From Chlorobiales bacterium Clorobi_01 (GTDB lineage: Bacteria; Bacteroidota; Chlorobiia; Chlorobiales; Chlorobiaceae): a stretch of DNA of 64,000 nt. Both the position numbers and the translations under genes were made by a program. Position 1 is the stretch's first letter. The number at the start of each line of letters is the position of its first letter. The DNA lies in contig LUZT01000006.1 of the NCBI GenBank assembly GCA_001602925.1, forward strand, positions 426,504 to 490,503. Direction: 5' to 3'. The notes under the pieces are model-generated. The model searched no databases. It was not told where the DNA came from and saw only the letters and a list, made by a program, of their open reading frames with translations. This document shows positions 37,401-46,026 of the stretch, in pieces.

Positions 37401-38981
37401 ATCGCGATGTCTTCACCCGGAAGTACCATTACAGTCTTTTCCGGAACGCCGAATACTGCTGCGTTGATTGGGCAGATGTCAGGGCCTGGCGGTACCACGA
37501 AATACAAGGCCTATGGAGTCACGTATGCATCGAATCCCGCGATTCACACTGGCACGTACAACTTCTTCTATCGTTCCACGCCGACCTTGGGTATGGATCT
37601 TGCTGCTACGAAGGTCTATGATGGAGACGCGACTCTATCGGTTGGGGAGTTTACTACTTATGACATCACTGGCACAGATGGTGACGTTATTCCTTTGTCT
37701 GTTCTGACGTTCGATCACGGTTCGTACAATAGTCAGCATGTGGCGAGTGCAACCAGTATTACAGCCTACGTCAATTTTGATTCTTCTCCTTTCGCATCAA
37801 ACGGCTGGGTAATATCGGGTTACAGCGCCAATCCATCTTATACTGGCACTGGCGCGATCACGCCGGCGACGCTGACCTTGACGGGCGTAGACCGCAACCT
37901 GACGTACAACGGTTCGGAGCAGACGAACTACGGTGCGAGCTACAGCGGCGAGCAGGGTTCGGACAGCTTCACGATTAGCGGTTATGCGAAGGCGACGCAC
38001 GTCAGTGACGGCACAGTGTCGGACGACCTGACCCTGACCGGAGTAGGAGGAACCCAGCTTGGTGACTACACGGTTGAGCGGACGAACGGTTCGCTGACCA
38101 TCGACCCGGCGACGCTGACGATTACGGCCAACGACCAGACGAAGCCTTACGGCGAGCTCTTTACGTTCAATGGAACTGAGTTCACTTTCGATGGTCTGGT
38201 TGGTAGCGACGAGATCTACAGCGTGAAGCTGGCGAGCCTTGGTGCACCGGTGGCGGCGCCAGCGGGTGATTACGTGATCACAGTCGGCGATGCGACGGGT
38301 AGCAACCAGTACATGTCGACTGACTACGACATCGATTACGTGCCCGGTACGATGACGGTTGAGCAGCAGCTTAATCCCTTTGATTTTATCGATCTGACTC
38401 CTCCTGGACCCGTTATTGTGCCGGAAAATGTCATTGGAGGCAAAGGCACGAATCCTCTGGTCAATACGACAGGTATGGATTTCGGCAGCTTCGCGGAACT
38501 GACCACAGGAAGTGCAGCTGAGCTTATTGCTGCAGGTGAAAGCACCGGCGGAACGCCTTTTGAGCAAAGTGGCGAGGTCAGGACGGTAGCGATGACCAAC
38601 GAAGGTGAGGTTGCTCCATCGGAAATCACCACAGGAACCGCAGCAGAGCAGACTCATGCCCAGGTGATTGTCAAGCTGGTCAGAAATGCCGAGGCAGGCA
38701 AGCCGGGCTTGATCGATGTGCTTATTCCTGAAGAGATGCTTCGCAGTGGTTCAGGTATAACGTTTGAGCTGCCAAAAGAGGTGAAGGCTGCGTTGCTGAA
38801 AGGTAATGGACGTGAATCCGTGAAGTTGGCGAACGGTCATTCTCTTCCTGCATGGATGACCTACAACAGCGGAAATAAATCCTTTACCGCGATCAATCCG
38901 TCTTCAAATGCCTTCCCGTTGAAGGTCCTGATCACAGATTCTTCGATGCGTAGTTGGGTTGTTGACGTTATGGTGCGTTAA
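34482..38981 (+). CDS. TpsA filamentous-haemagglutinin-like exoprotein
   Basis: A 1499-residue secreted beta-helical adhesin-type protein. It begins with an extended signal (ESPR, MNKVFRIIWSAVKDKWIVVSE) and a hydrophobic core ending AMALDAG. The TPS export domain covers about residues 52-300 (TMTVNQSSQQLIANWSTF-like, LTANGNLMLVNRAGVMFG). Then come beta-helix repeats, two autotransporter-type strand repeats (69-residue period), and two MBG-type domains (YNGSEQTNYGAS; KPYGELFTFNG). The C-terminal 90 residues look like an Ig-like putative domain. It is exported by the upstream TpsB. A possible role is adhesion or cell-cell contact. A strong terminator follows. Confidence 0.92.
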   Translation: MNKVFRIIWSAVKDKWIVVSEKSSAKGAPLFTIGGIISLAALMAMSSPAMALDAGALPTGGQVASGSATISTSGTQMTVNQSSQQLIANWSTFNIGQDASVNFAQPNSTSVALNRIADQNPSQILGTLTANGNLMLVNRAGVMFGKTATVNVGGLIASSLDISDSDFLAGNYRFTNAGTAGAVVNEGSITANGGVVAMIAPQVTNNGTISASSGSVAMMAGDQVSVQFLGDGMISYTVDKGTIDALVENNSLIQADGGLVVMTAKAADALMKSVVNQTGIVQATGMKADGGRIILDADGGQVNVSGTLDALSAAGNGGSVVVTGDNVLVQSGANITASGATGGGEVLVGGGYQGNNADVRNAQNVTVESGSTITADATDNGNGGTVVLWSELATAFAGSISAQGGPNGGNGGFAEVSSRQYLDYTGFASLLAPQGDVGTLLLDPHSIAIVGSGTSTPAADYSYLTAGDLNSQLASANVTLSATQDINFLSNLTYTGANNRTLNLYAPTIALTGDGTNFTINSSTANLNLVFGNSTAQRTLLLADTSINTHGGNVTFNGNVGGDHSLTITAAQTTFNDGATGGFTGSYWDGTVSYQTNPYTFSYSGATYNHSTITINFTNATVTSSTKGTVNFTVSDGGTFYPGDVTFEAGHYIDLPFGGGTNPTVIGPTGTLTKGTGPGNGDYYITSSGSGSESRIVFNQEFVVSSISYYQKDARAPYIDGNWLAPMPHNVDYTAPVLTSLTVNGPTNITGNITTTEDQMYNGNVSIVGKNSVLTARDVKISSASSVVDLNTYNLTVNNTGNLSLIAGPIIDTGSLTKDGTGTLTLTGNNTYTGTTTITDGTLQVGNGGTTGTLGTGNVTDNSHLVFDRSNASSYAGVISGSGDVTKNGAGTLTLTGNNTYSGPTAINAGTLQVGNNGTSGTLGTGLVTDNANLLFLRSNSFDLNTVAAGGIIGTGNVTLASTGGDVSITGTTIAMSSPGSTITVFSGTPNTAALIGQMSGPGGTTKYKAYGVTYASNPAIHTGTYNFFYRSTPTLGMDLAATKVYDGDATLSVGEFTTYDITGTDGDVIPLSVLTFDHGSYNSQHVASATSITAYVNFDSSPFASNGWVISGYSANPSYTGTGAITPATLTLTGVDRNLTYNGSEQTNYGASYSGEQGSDSFTISGYAKATHVSDGTVSDDLTLTGVGGTQLGDYTVERTNGSLTIDPATLTITANDQTKPYGELFTFNGTEFTFDGLVGSDEIYSVKLASLGAPVAAPAGDYVITVGDATGSNQYMSTDYDIDYVPGTMTVEQQLNPFDFIDLTPPGPVIVPENVIGGKGTNPLVNTTGMDFGSFAELTTGSAAELIAAGESTGGTPFEQSGEVRTVAMTNEGEVAPSEITTGTAAEQTHAQVIVKLVRNAEAGKPGLIDVLIPEEMLRSGSGITFELPKEVKAALLKGNGRESVKLANGHSLPAWMTYNSGNKSFTAINPSSNAFPLKVLITDSSMRSWVVDVMVR
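36927..37340 (+). repeat. Two 207-bp strand repeats inside tpsA
   Basis: A unit starting at 36927 (LTKDGTGTLTLTGNNTYTG) recurs at 37134 (VTKNGAGTLTLTGNNTYSG), period 207 bases or 69 residues. It matches autotransporter-associated beta-strand repeats. DNA identity is high in the first 40 bases of each unit. Confidence 0.8.
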
Positions 38982-39011
38982 CAGGGTGGTATGGACACCT
39001 GCGTTGTAATG

Positions 39012-39046
39012 AAGCTGTCCCGGTTTTGCCGGGACAGCTTTTTTTT
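39012..39046 (+). terminator. Terminator after tpsA
   Basis: A perfect 12-bp stem, AAGCTGTCCCGG at 39012-39023 with 39029-39040, a 5-base loop and a T6 tail beyond. It lies 31 bases past the tpsA stop and before the convergent protease gene. Confidence 0.92.
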
Positions 39047-39117
39047 GCCCACAGAGCCGGTACTGAACAGCCGATGATTTTGTTTTGGATAAAGGGGCCT
39101 GTTCGTTTTGGCAGCTT

Positions 39118-40728
39118 TCAAAGAAGGTAATTCTGAAGGTAGTTTTTTGCCGCACCGTTGTCGATGTTCTTCAGGCGACGGTACACGTCCATAGCTACCT
39201 GGCGATTTTTTTCGCTTGCGTAGTGCTTGCCCAGGCTGAGCAGTGCCTGAACATTGTTGGGGTCGCAGCGTAATGCCTCTTTGTATGCCTCTAAAGCTTT
39301 GTCTTTCTGATTGCTTTTCGAATATGCATCTCCGAGATTTTGCCATGCTGCGGGATTGTTCGGATTTGCTTTCGTGGCTTCAATGCACGTATTGATGCTC
39401 TCACCCGTGCGTCCGGTCAGACGATAGGTTTCGGCCAGGTTGTTTCGTGCAATATCATAATTGGGGTTGATTTGCAGCGCATGTCTGAAGGCATCGATCG
39501 ATTGGTTGATGTCGCCAGCATCCCTGTAGGCTAATCCAAGGTTATTCCATATAACGGAGTTGTTGCTATTGATGCTGATCGCCTTGGTGAATGCCTGGAT
39601 GGCCTCTTTCGCAGTTCCTTTTGTTTTCAGAGCTATTCCAAGATTGACCCATGCGGAGAGATAATCAGGCTTGATTTGTACCGCCTGCTGGAAAGATTCA
39701 ACCGCCATCTCAAGGTCACCTTTCTTGAGGTACAGAATCCCTATGTTATGCCATGCCGATGCATTGTTCTGGTTGGTGAGAATCGCTTTTTTGTATGCTT
39801 CGATGGCTTCGAGTCTCATCCCGGCAACGACATAGGCAAAGCCGAGGTCGTTCCAGGCCTTGGAGTAATTCGGTTTAAGCTGTACCGCTGTCTGGAGCGC
39901 ACTGATGGCACTGTGTGAGTCACCAATCTTGTTGTAGGCAATACCCGAGCAGTACCAGGCGTCACAGTTTTTTGGCTGTGCCTTGACCCACAGGTTGCAT
40001 TGCCTGACCATGCCGGCCCAATCCCTGTTTTTTTCATAAGCGACTGTTTTGGCGAGCCATTCTGAGCATTGTCTCGTATTTCCCGCACCTGCGACTTGAT
40101 GCTCGGAAGTTTCAAGCACCCATTCAACCGGAACTGCGAAATTCAGGCTCTGGCCGCTGGCCATATAAAACGTAGGAAGCCCCACCAGACGACCTTCTTC
40201 ATCGAACAGACCGCCGCCGCTTGAACCGGGAGATATGGGAGTTGTCGTCTGGATATAGCGGCCGCCGTCAACAGCCCTGAATCCAGAAACGATTCCGTCG
40301 GAGAGCGTTTTCTCAAAGCCATCCGGCGCACCTATTGCATAGACCTTTTCTCCTACCTTGAGTTGACTGGCATGGCCGACTACGACGCATGGGGCGCTTA
40401 GCCCTTCGACGTCCAGGAGGCAAATGTCGCGTTCAGGATTGGAGTGGCTGGCTTTGGCCGCGAACTCCTTTCCGTTGAAGAGCACCGTGATTTTAGTTGC
40501 CCGGTTGACAACATGAAAATTGGTTGCGACTTGTCCATCAGGCATGACAACGCCACTGCCAAGTTGTTGCCTGATGCCTTTGTTGTCGTAATTGTAGACG
40601 ACGACGACGCTTTTGGATGCCTGCGCGAAAATCTCGCTTGCCGGTTTGGCGTAAAGTGGGCCGGAAAATGCTTGGCTTGCGAACACCAACAAAAGTAGGA
40701 CAAGTGCCCGAAGAAGATGTTTGATCAC
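39118..40728 (-). CDS. Secreted trypsin-like protease with eight TPR repeats
   Basis: About 536 residues from a GTG start at 40728, chosen because it begins the signal peptide (IKHLLRALVLLLLVFASQA); an upstream ATG at 40854 would bury that segment. The protease domain has the triad H72 (TNFHVV), D101 (RDICLLD) and S170 (PGSSGGG), the HtrA/DegP-like arrangement, without a PDZ domain. From about residue 250 eight TPR units follow, each opening like NNASAWHNIGILYLKKGD. The TPR array probably recruits a protein target. It is convergent with the tpsBA pair and might process the exported adhesin; this is speculation from position. Confidence 0.88.
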   Translation of the reverse strand: MIKHLLRALVLLLLVFASQAFSGPLYAKPASEIFAQASKSVVVVYNYDNKGIRQQLGSGVVMPDGQVATNFHVVNRATKITVLFNGKEFAAKASHSNPERDICLLDVEGLSAPCVVVGHASQLKVGEKVYAIGAPDGFEKTLSDGIVSGFRAVDGGRYIQTTTPISPGSSGGGLFDEEGRLVGLPTFYMASGQSLNFAVPVEWVLETSEHQVAGAGNTRQCSEWLAKTVAYEKNRDWAGMVRQCNLWVKAQPKNCDAWYCSGIAYNKIGDSHSAISALQTAVQLKPNYSKAWNDLGFAYVVAGMRLEAIEAYKKAILTNQNNASAWHNIGILYLKKGDLEMAVESFQQAVQIKPDYLSAWVNLGIALKTKGTAKEAIQAFTKAISINSNNSVIWNNLGLAYRDAGDINQSIDAFRHALQINPNYDIARNNLAETYRLTGRTGESINTCIEATKANPNNPAAWQNLGDAYSKSNQKDKALEAYKEALRCDPNNVQALLSLGKHYASEKNRQVAMDVYRRLKNIDNGAAKNYLQNYLL

Positions 40729-41449
40729 AGCCGTTCGTGTTAAAGGTTTTTCCGAAATACAAAAAGCACATTCAGCATCGATGGGCGGTATCCTGAGTTG
40801 AAATCCATGGTCGTATCGTAATACATGAGCCCGCTTGTAGAAGTGCTTATACATTTCATTCTGATATAGTATAAGTGAAATTATGATGTTTACAAAATAA
40901 AATTCACCTCGTCATATATTCGTAACACGATATATTGCAAATGTTTATGGTATTGAAGTATATATATGATATGAATTATTTTTCCTGCTTCGGTAGCTTG
41001 ATATATGCCGGGATATAGGAGGGTATAGAGGGGTTTTGCTGGATTAAAGAGCTGTAAGTTCTTTGCTGTAAGGAGTAATGAGCTTTAAAAATAAAACCGC
41101 TTCAGTTGAAAAGTTTTTGGTGCTGTTGCGTGGGAAAAATCGGGGAAGAAAGAGGGAAAAAATTTTGTCGATCAGTTCAATTTGATCGTTCGAAGGGATT
41201 TTTCAGGTCTAGATTGTTGTGGGAGGAGCCTGTTTTTCGATTTCAGAGTAAAGATAAAATGCCTTGTTGGATCACCGGACTCGTGCATTGGTGGGTGTTG
41301 AAATTCTTGTTGCCACCAAACTGAAGGGCGGGGAAATGTGAAGAGTAAAGCAGGCGGGGGCGTTTCAGAAGCATTCTTGTTTGGCAGCACCCGGTCACCC
41401 GTCGCCAGGACAGGTAACCGGGGTGTTAGTAATGCAAATGATTAGCCGG
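40729..41449. other. Intergenic region, no gene recognised
   Basis: About 720 bases. Strongly A+T-rich between 40855 and 41050 with TATA-like runs. A 72-codon frame at 41106-41324 has no recognisable character. No terminator hairpin is evident for the rhodanese gene on the minus strand. Confidence 0.45.
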
Positions 41450-41839
41450 TTACGATGTCCGGTGAAACATTCTCCCCATCCATGCAAAAGGACTTTCTAC
41501 CGTTTTTTTTCTGACCGGAAGCCCTTCGCGCTCCCAGCGGATGATGCCGTTTTGAAGGTTGTGCACGTTTTTGTGCCCGTGGTTCACAAGCATTCTCGAA
41601 GCCGTGCTGCTGCGGTTGCCGCTATGGCAGGCGATGATGACTTTGCGATTGGCAGGGATTTCATGAAGCCGATTATGGAAGCTGCTCATGGGCACCGACA
41701 TGAAGTCTGATACGTCGAACGCTTTTCTTTCGATTTCACGTGTTTCGCGCACATCGACCAGTAGTGCACCTTTTCTGATCATTGACAACGCTACCGAAGG
41801 CGTAACCTCTTTGACGCTATTTCTGTTTTCCTTGCTCAT
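41450..41839 (-). CDS. Rhodanese-domain protein
   Basis: A 129-residue single-domain rhodanese. The active-site loop is CHSGNRS with cysteine at residue 71, and the start strand ALLVDVRETREIER and the C-terminal NLQNGIIRWEREGLPV are typical. Such proteins carry sulfane sulfur as a persulfide; in a sulfur-oxidising phototroph it may take part in sulfur trafficking. The last 18 residues (SPFAWMGRMFHRTS) are a short hydrophobic extension. It has no signal peptide. No sulfur gene is adjacent. Confidence 0.9.
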   Translation of the reverse strand: MSKENRNSVKEVTPSVALSMIRKGALLVDVRETREIERKAFDVSDFMSVPMSSFHNRLHEIPANRKVIIACHSGNRSSTASRMLVNHGHKNVHNLQNGIIRWEREGLPVRKKTVESPFAWMGRMFHRTS

Positions 41840-42069
41840 AGGTGATTTTTGTCTTTAACTGCTTTAAAGAAAGATTTTTACAAAAGCTGACGGCATGAGC
41901 TTGTTTCCGCATGTATTCTGTAAAAAATCTTCAGGGACTTTATTTCCCGACATTCTGCCGAGGGCTGTTTTTAGCCATTTTGCGACGCCGGTCTCTTCCG
42001 GGCAAGATATTACGAAATATCGGGGAAGAACAATGGATGAAGCTTGCGGACAAGGCGGGAGTTCGCCGG

Positions 42070-42115
42070 TCAAAAACAAAAGAAGCCCACCTGTCAGGGG
42101 GCCTTTTGTTTTTGC
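42070..42115 (-). terminator. Terminator after tRNA-Ser
   Basis: On the minus strand the tRNA is followed by AAAAGGCCC...GGGC with a T-rich run (TTCTTTTGTTTTT). The flanking A- and T-runs extend the stem, as in many bidirectional terminators. Confidence 0.7.
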
Positions 42116-42116
42116 A

Positions 42117-42204
<88 letters not shown>

Positions 42205-42327
42205 GTGTTATAATGCAACCACTTAGTGATTTTTCTCTCCCATTTCCTGATCAATATGTTCAGTAAGCCGCATCTTTGATCATTCTCGCATCACTAGGGA
42301 TTGTGATTATAAGCATTAGCAGGTATT

Positions 42328-42603
42328 TTACCAAGAAGTATCTGGTTCAAGGGCTTCGCCATCCTCAAGAAAATGCCGCATCTCCGACACGCTATCAGCT
42401 ATGGAATACGCGAAATCAGTATTCGTATAGGTATCGTTGAACAAATTACCGGAGCGCATGTCGATTCTGGCATCGTTGGGGTTTATAGCAGTTAAAATGG
42501 GTTTCCGGAGATGCAGGTCGCTCCTGAAAAATAGCAGGAGTCGAAGGAGAATGAAGACGCTGTCTTTTTGTGGCTGATAAGGTGACGGTATAGGGGGGAA
42601 ATA
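42328..42603 (-). pseudogene. Possible gene remnant without a start codon
   Basis: A minus-strand frame ending at the TAA at 42328-42330 runs open for about 90 codons to a TGA near 42610. It reads like real protein (for example LTAINPNDARIDMRS, FAYSIADSVSEMRHFLEDG, EPDTSW at the end) but no good start codon or ribosome binding site is present; the only ATGs are internal. I do not know the family. It may be the tail of a lost gene. Confidence 0.35.
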
Positions 42604-42660
42604 GGCTCACGAAAAGCCGTGCGTGATGGGGGAGAACTGATGGTAAGATGAAATAGGGCC

Positions 42661-42702
42661 AAAAAGAATTGACGGCATCAAAAGGTTTGATGCCGTCAAT
42701 TC
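42661..42702 (-). terminator. Terminator after outer-membrane barrel gene
   Basis: A perfect 17-bp inverted repeat (42666-42682 with 42686-42702) around a 3-base loop, followed on the minus strand by five T's. It lies 16 bases after the stop of the barrel protein gene. Confidence 0.93.
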
Positions 42703-42717
42703 AGTAGTCAAAGCAGG

Positions 42718-43377
42718 TTAGAGGTTGTAGCGCATTCCAAGGAGGATTTTGCTGCCTCCAAATGAGAGCTTTGTATTATTTCCCAAATCAAGGTCTCCCG
42801 TTTTGAAATAACGGTAGCCCAAGTCAAGAGCTACATTATTCGTTATCTTGATACCTAAACCAGCTCCAAGTTGCCAGGCAAATACGGTCTTGTCGTATGA
42901 ACTATCATACTCGACCCCATCAACTTTGAACGAAGTTCCCATATCCACAAACGCTGCTCCGAGACCTCCCATCAGATAGGGAGAGAGTATCCCTTTCATG
43001 TCATAATCAGCATAAACATTATACATTACCGTAAGTGCTGATGCCGTGACTGTGAGATCTTCGTAATTATCGATTTCACCCAATTGCTCAACGATGTCTG
43101 AACCTAATACCTTATCGACATCACTGGATTGATAGCCAACGGCGATTTCTCCACGGAACACACCTGTTTTTTCGCCAAACGCGCCCTCCAGAGCATATCC
43201 TCGCTTGTACTCAACAGCATTTTTGATCGATGTCTCAGTATCCGAAACCTTCGCGTCACTATTACTCATAAGGTTCAGGCCACCTGAAAGGCTGATATAT
43301 AAAGGATCCGCTGTAGCTGTTATAGCTGGTGCCGATAGCATTGCTGCAGTTATAGTGGCAATTGCGTATTTCTTCAT
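42718..43377 (-). CDS. Small outer-membrane beta-barrel protein
   Basis: A 219-residue exported protein. The signal peptide (AIATITAAMLSAPAITATA) is cut before DPLY. The mature chain shows alternating hydrophobic strands of 8-10 residues, aromatic girdles and an end GSKILLGMRYNL that fits an eight-stranded barrel of the OmpA/opacity type. Motifs VALDLGYRYFKTGDLD and LMGGLGAAFVD are typical of this superfamily. It may be a porin-like or surface protein. No partner is adjacent. Specific function cannot be assigned. Confidence 0.82.
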   Translation of the reverse strand: MKKYAIATITAAMLSAPAITATADPLYISLSGGLNLMSNSDAKVSDTETSIKNAVEYKRGYALEGAFGEKTGVFRGEIAVGYQSSDVDKVLGSDIVEQLGEIDNYEDLTVTASALTVMYNVYADYDMKGILSPYLMGGLGAAFVDMGTSFKVDGVEYDSSYDKTVFAWQLGAGLGIKITNNVALDLGYRYFKTGDLDLGNNTKLSFGGSKILLGMRYNL

Positions 43378-43882
43378 TTTACACTTGGTTGTGTTTGGTG
43401 GATTTCATCTGTAATGAGTGATATCCTGATTTTTTACGTTACCAGCCGGTATAAATTCTTCTCTTCTGATTGAAATGTACATAATGGTGCACAAATAGCG
43501 AAATGGTGACGAATAACCCCATCAAACCTGCCATTGTCCCAGGTTTTTGTCATGTGATTCCGGTATGACAGAAGATTGGATGTTGTAACGGCTTATTCTC
43601 CTTCTGGCGGCAATGTGATCGAGTAGTCTGATGCTGATGGTTTCGGGGCGCAGCATAAAACTTTGAACAATAGTTCAGGGGAAGACGCGTTATTGTTGGC
43701 TTGATGCGGAACGAGGAACAGGATGATAACGTAAGCGTTAATGAGAATCACTTTCCTGAATAGATCTGCGAGAGTAAAAGGCGTTGATATAAATTTGTCC
43801 TGAATTTGAACAATCGAGCAAGCGTTGCGGCACAAATTCTACAACAGTGAAAGAGAGGGCATTGAAAGGGGTTTTAATAAAC
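43378..43882. other. Intergenic region, no gene recognised
   Basis: About 500 bases upstream of the minus-strand barrel gene, containing its promoter region. The frames seen (43593-43835 and others) are short, overlap on opposite strands and show no known features. Confidence 0.45.
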
Positions 43883-43911
43883 AAAAAAGCCTCCACATGT
43901 GGAGGCTTTTT
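43883..43911 (-). terminator. Terminator after first tRNA-Gly
   Basis: An 18-bp perfect palindrome GCCTCCACATGTGGAGGC at 43889-43906 between an A6 and a T5 run, directly after the tRNA 3' end in the direction of transcription. Confidence 0.88.
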
Positions 43912-43914
43912 GTA

Positions 43915-43990
<76 letters not shown>

Positions 43991-44117
43991 ATCTGGTCAA
44001 GTGGGCTAAGTATAGGGAAAAATCCTTTTTCGTGCAACAGGTCGGTGAATTTTTTGTGACCGGCCGAGGGCTGTCGAAGAACGCATTCGCCAAAGACAAA
44101 CCGGGTCGGTATTCGAT

Positions 44118-44238
44118 TGTCATTCTGAACGAAGTGAAGAATCCTGTTTGGCGGAGCGTCTCGATAATCAGCAATTATGCAATGTTTTACAAGGCCGCTC
44201 AGGATTCTTCGCCCGACTGCGTCGGACTCAGAATGACA
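44118..44238. mobile_element. MITE-like inverted-repeat element
   Basis: A 121-bp non-coding segment whose ends are inverted repeats: TGTCATTCTGA at 44118 matches TCAGAATGACA ending at 44238, and GAAGAATCCTG matches CAGGATTCTTC further in. It has no coding capacity. It lies between the two tRNA-Gly genes. Compact terminal inverted repeats of this sort suggest a non-autonomous mobile repeat. Confidence 0.55.
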
Positions 44239-44284
44239 GAAGGAAGGAGCCGAGCTGCTCATCAGTCCCGGCTGGCCCGAAAGC

Positions 44285-44313
44285 AAAAAAGCCTCCGAAA
44301 CTGGAGGCTTTTT
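44285..44313 (-). terminator. Terminator after second tRNA-Gly
   Basis: GCCTCC at 44291-44296 pairs with GGAGGC at 44303-44308 between A6 and T5 runs. It is a slightly altered copy of the terminator at 43883-43911. Confidence 0.85.
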
Positions 44314-44316
44314 GTA

Positions 44317-44392
<76 letters not shown>

Positions 44393-44495
44393 ATCTGGTT
44401 AAGTGGGCTCAATGTAGGGAAAAGGCGATTTCTGCGCAACAGAAATGTGAAAATTTTTTTGACCGGTAAGATTTCCTCCTGTGCCACCCGATGCC

Positions 44496-44516
44496 GGGCA
44501 GCCGCGAAGGCTGCCC
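44496..44516 (-). terminator. Hairpin after trpB
   Basis: GGGCAGCC at 44496-44503 pairs with GGCTGCCC at 44509-44516, loop GCGAA. It lies 14 bases beyond the trpB stop. No T-run follows on the minus strand, so termination may be weak or factor-assisted. Confidence 0.55.
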
Positions 44517-44529
44517 CTGCTGTTCATCC

Positions 44530-45732
<1,203 letters not shown>

Positions 45733-46026
45733 AAAGCGTTACAAAGTGTTATAGATGGCGTTGCCGTTCTGTCGCGAGCTAAAGGGCGGCGACTTCCTGT
45801 AGCTGTTGTGAATCTTTTGCCTGTTGCCGGATGCCGGTGCAGGGTATTTGTTACAAAATATAGAAACCTTTCGGTCAATTATCCATTTCCGGTGGCGATT
45901 CTGTTCTCGCTTCTGTGGCTTGAGTTGTTCCGGCAGCTATCGATTAAGGTGAAAGGTTTCATATATTCATGTTCTGTTTTGGTTGAATCAAGTTCTCATC
46001 GCCCCGTAACCCAGCCTGATTTGCCC
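45733..46026. promoter_or_regulatory. Divergent promoter region of trpB and lptD
   Basis: About 290 bases between two divergent genes. No Trp-rich leader peptide or attenuator-like pair of hairpins is visible upstream of trpB. No strong promoter motif can be named. Confidence 0.4.

Noticed and set aside
38100-38360. MBG region of tpsA considered as a separate gene or a recombination cassette
   Set aside because: Continuous frame with tpsA and no boundary repeats.
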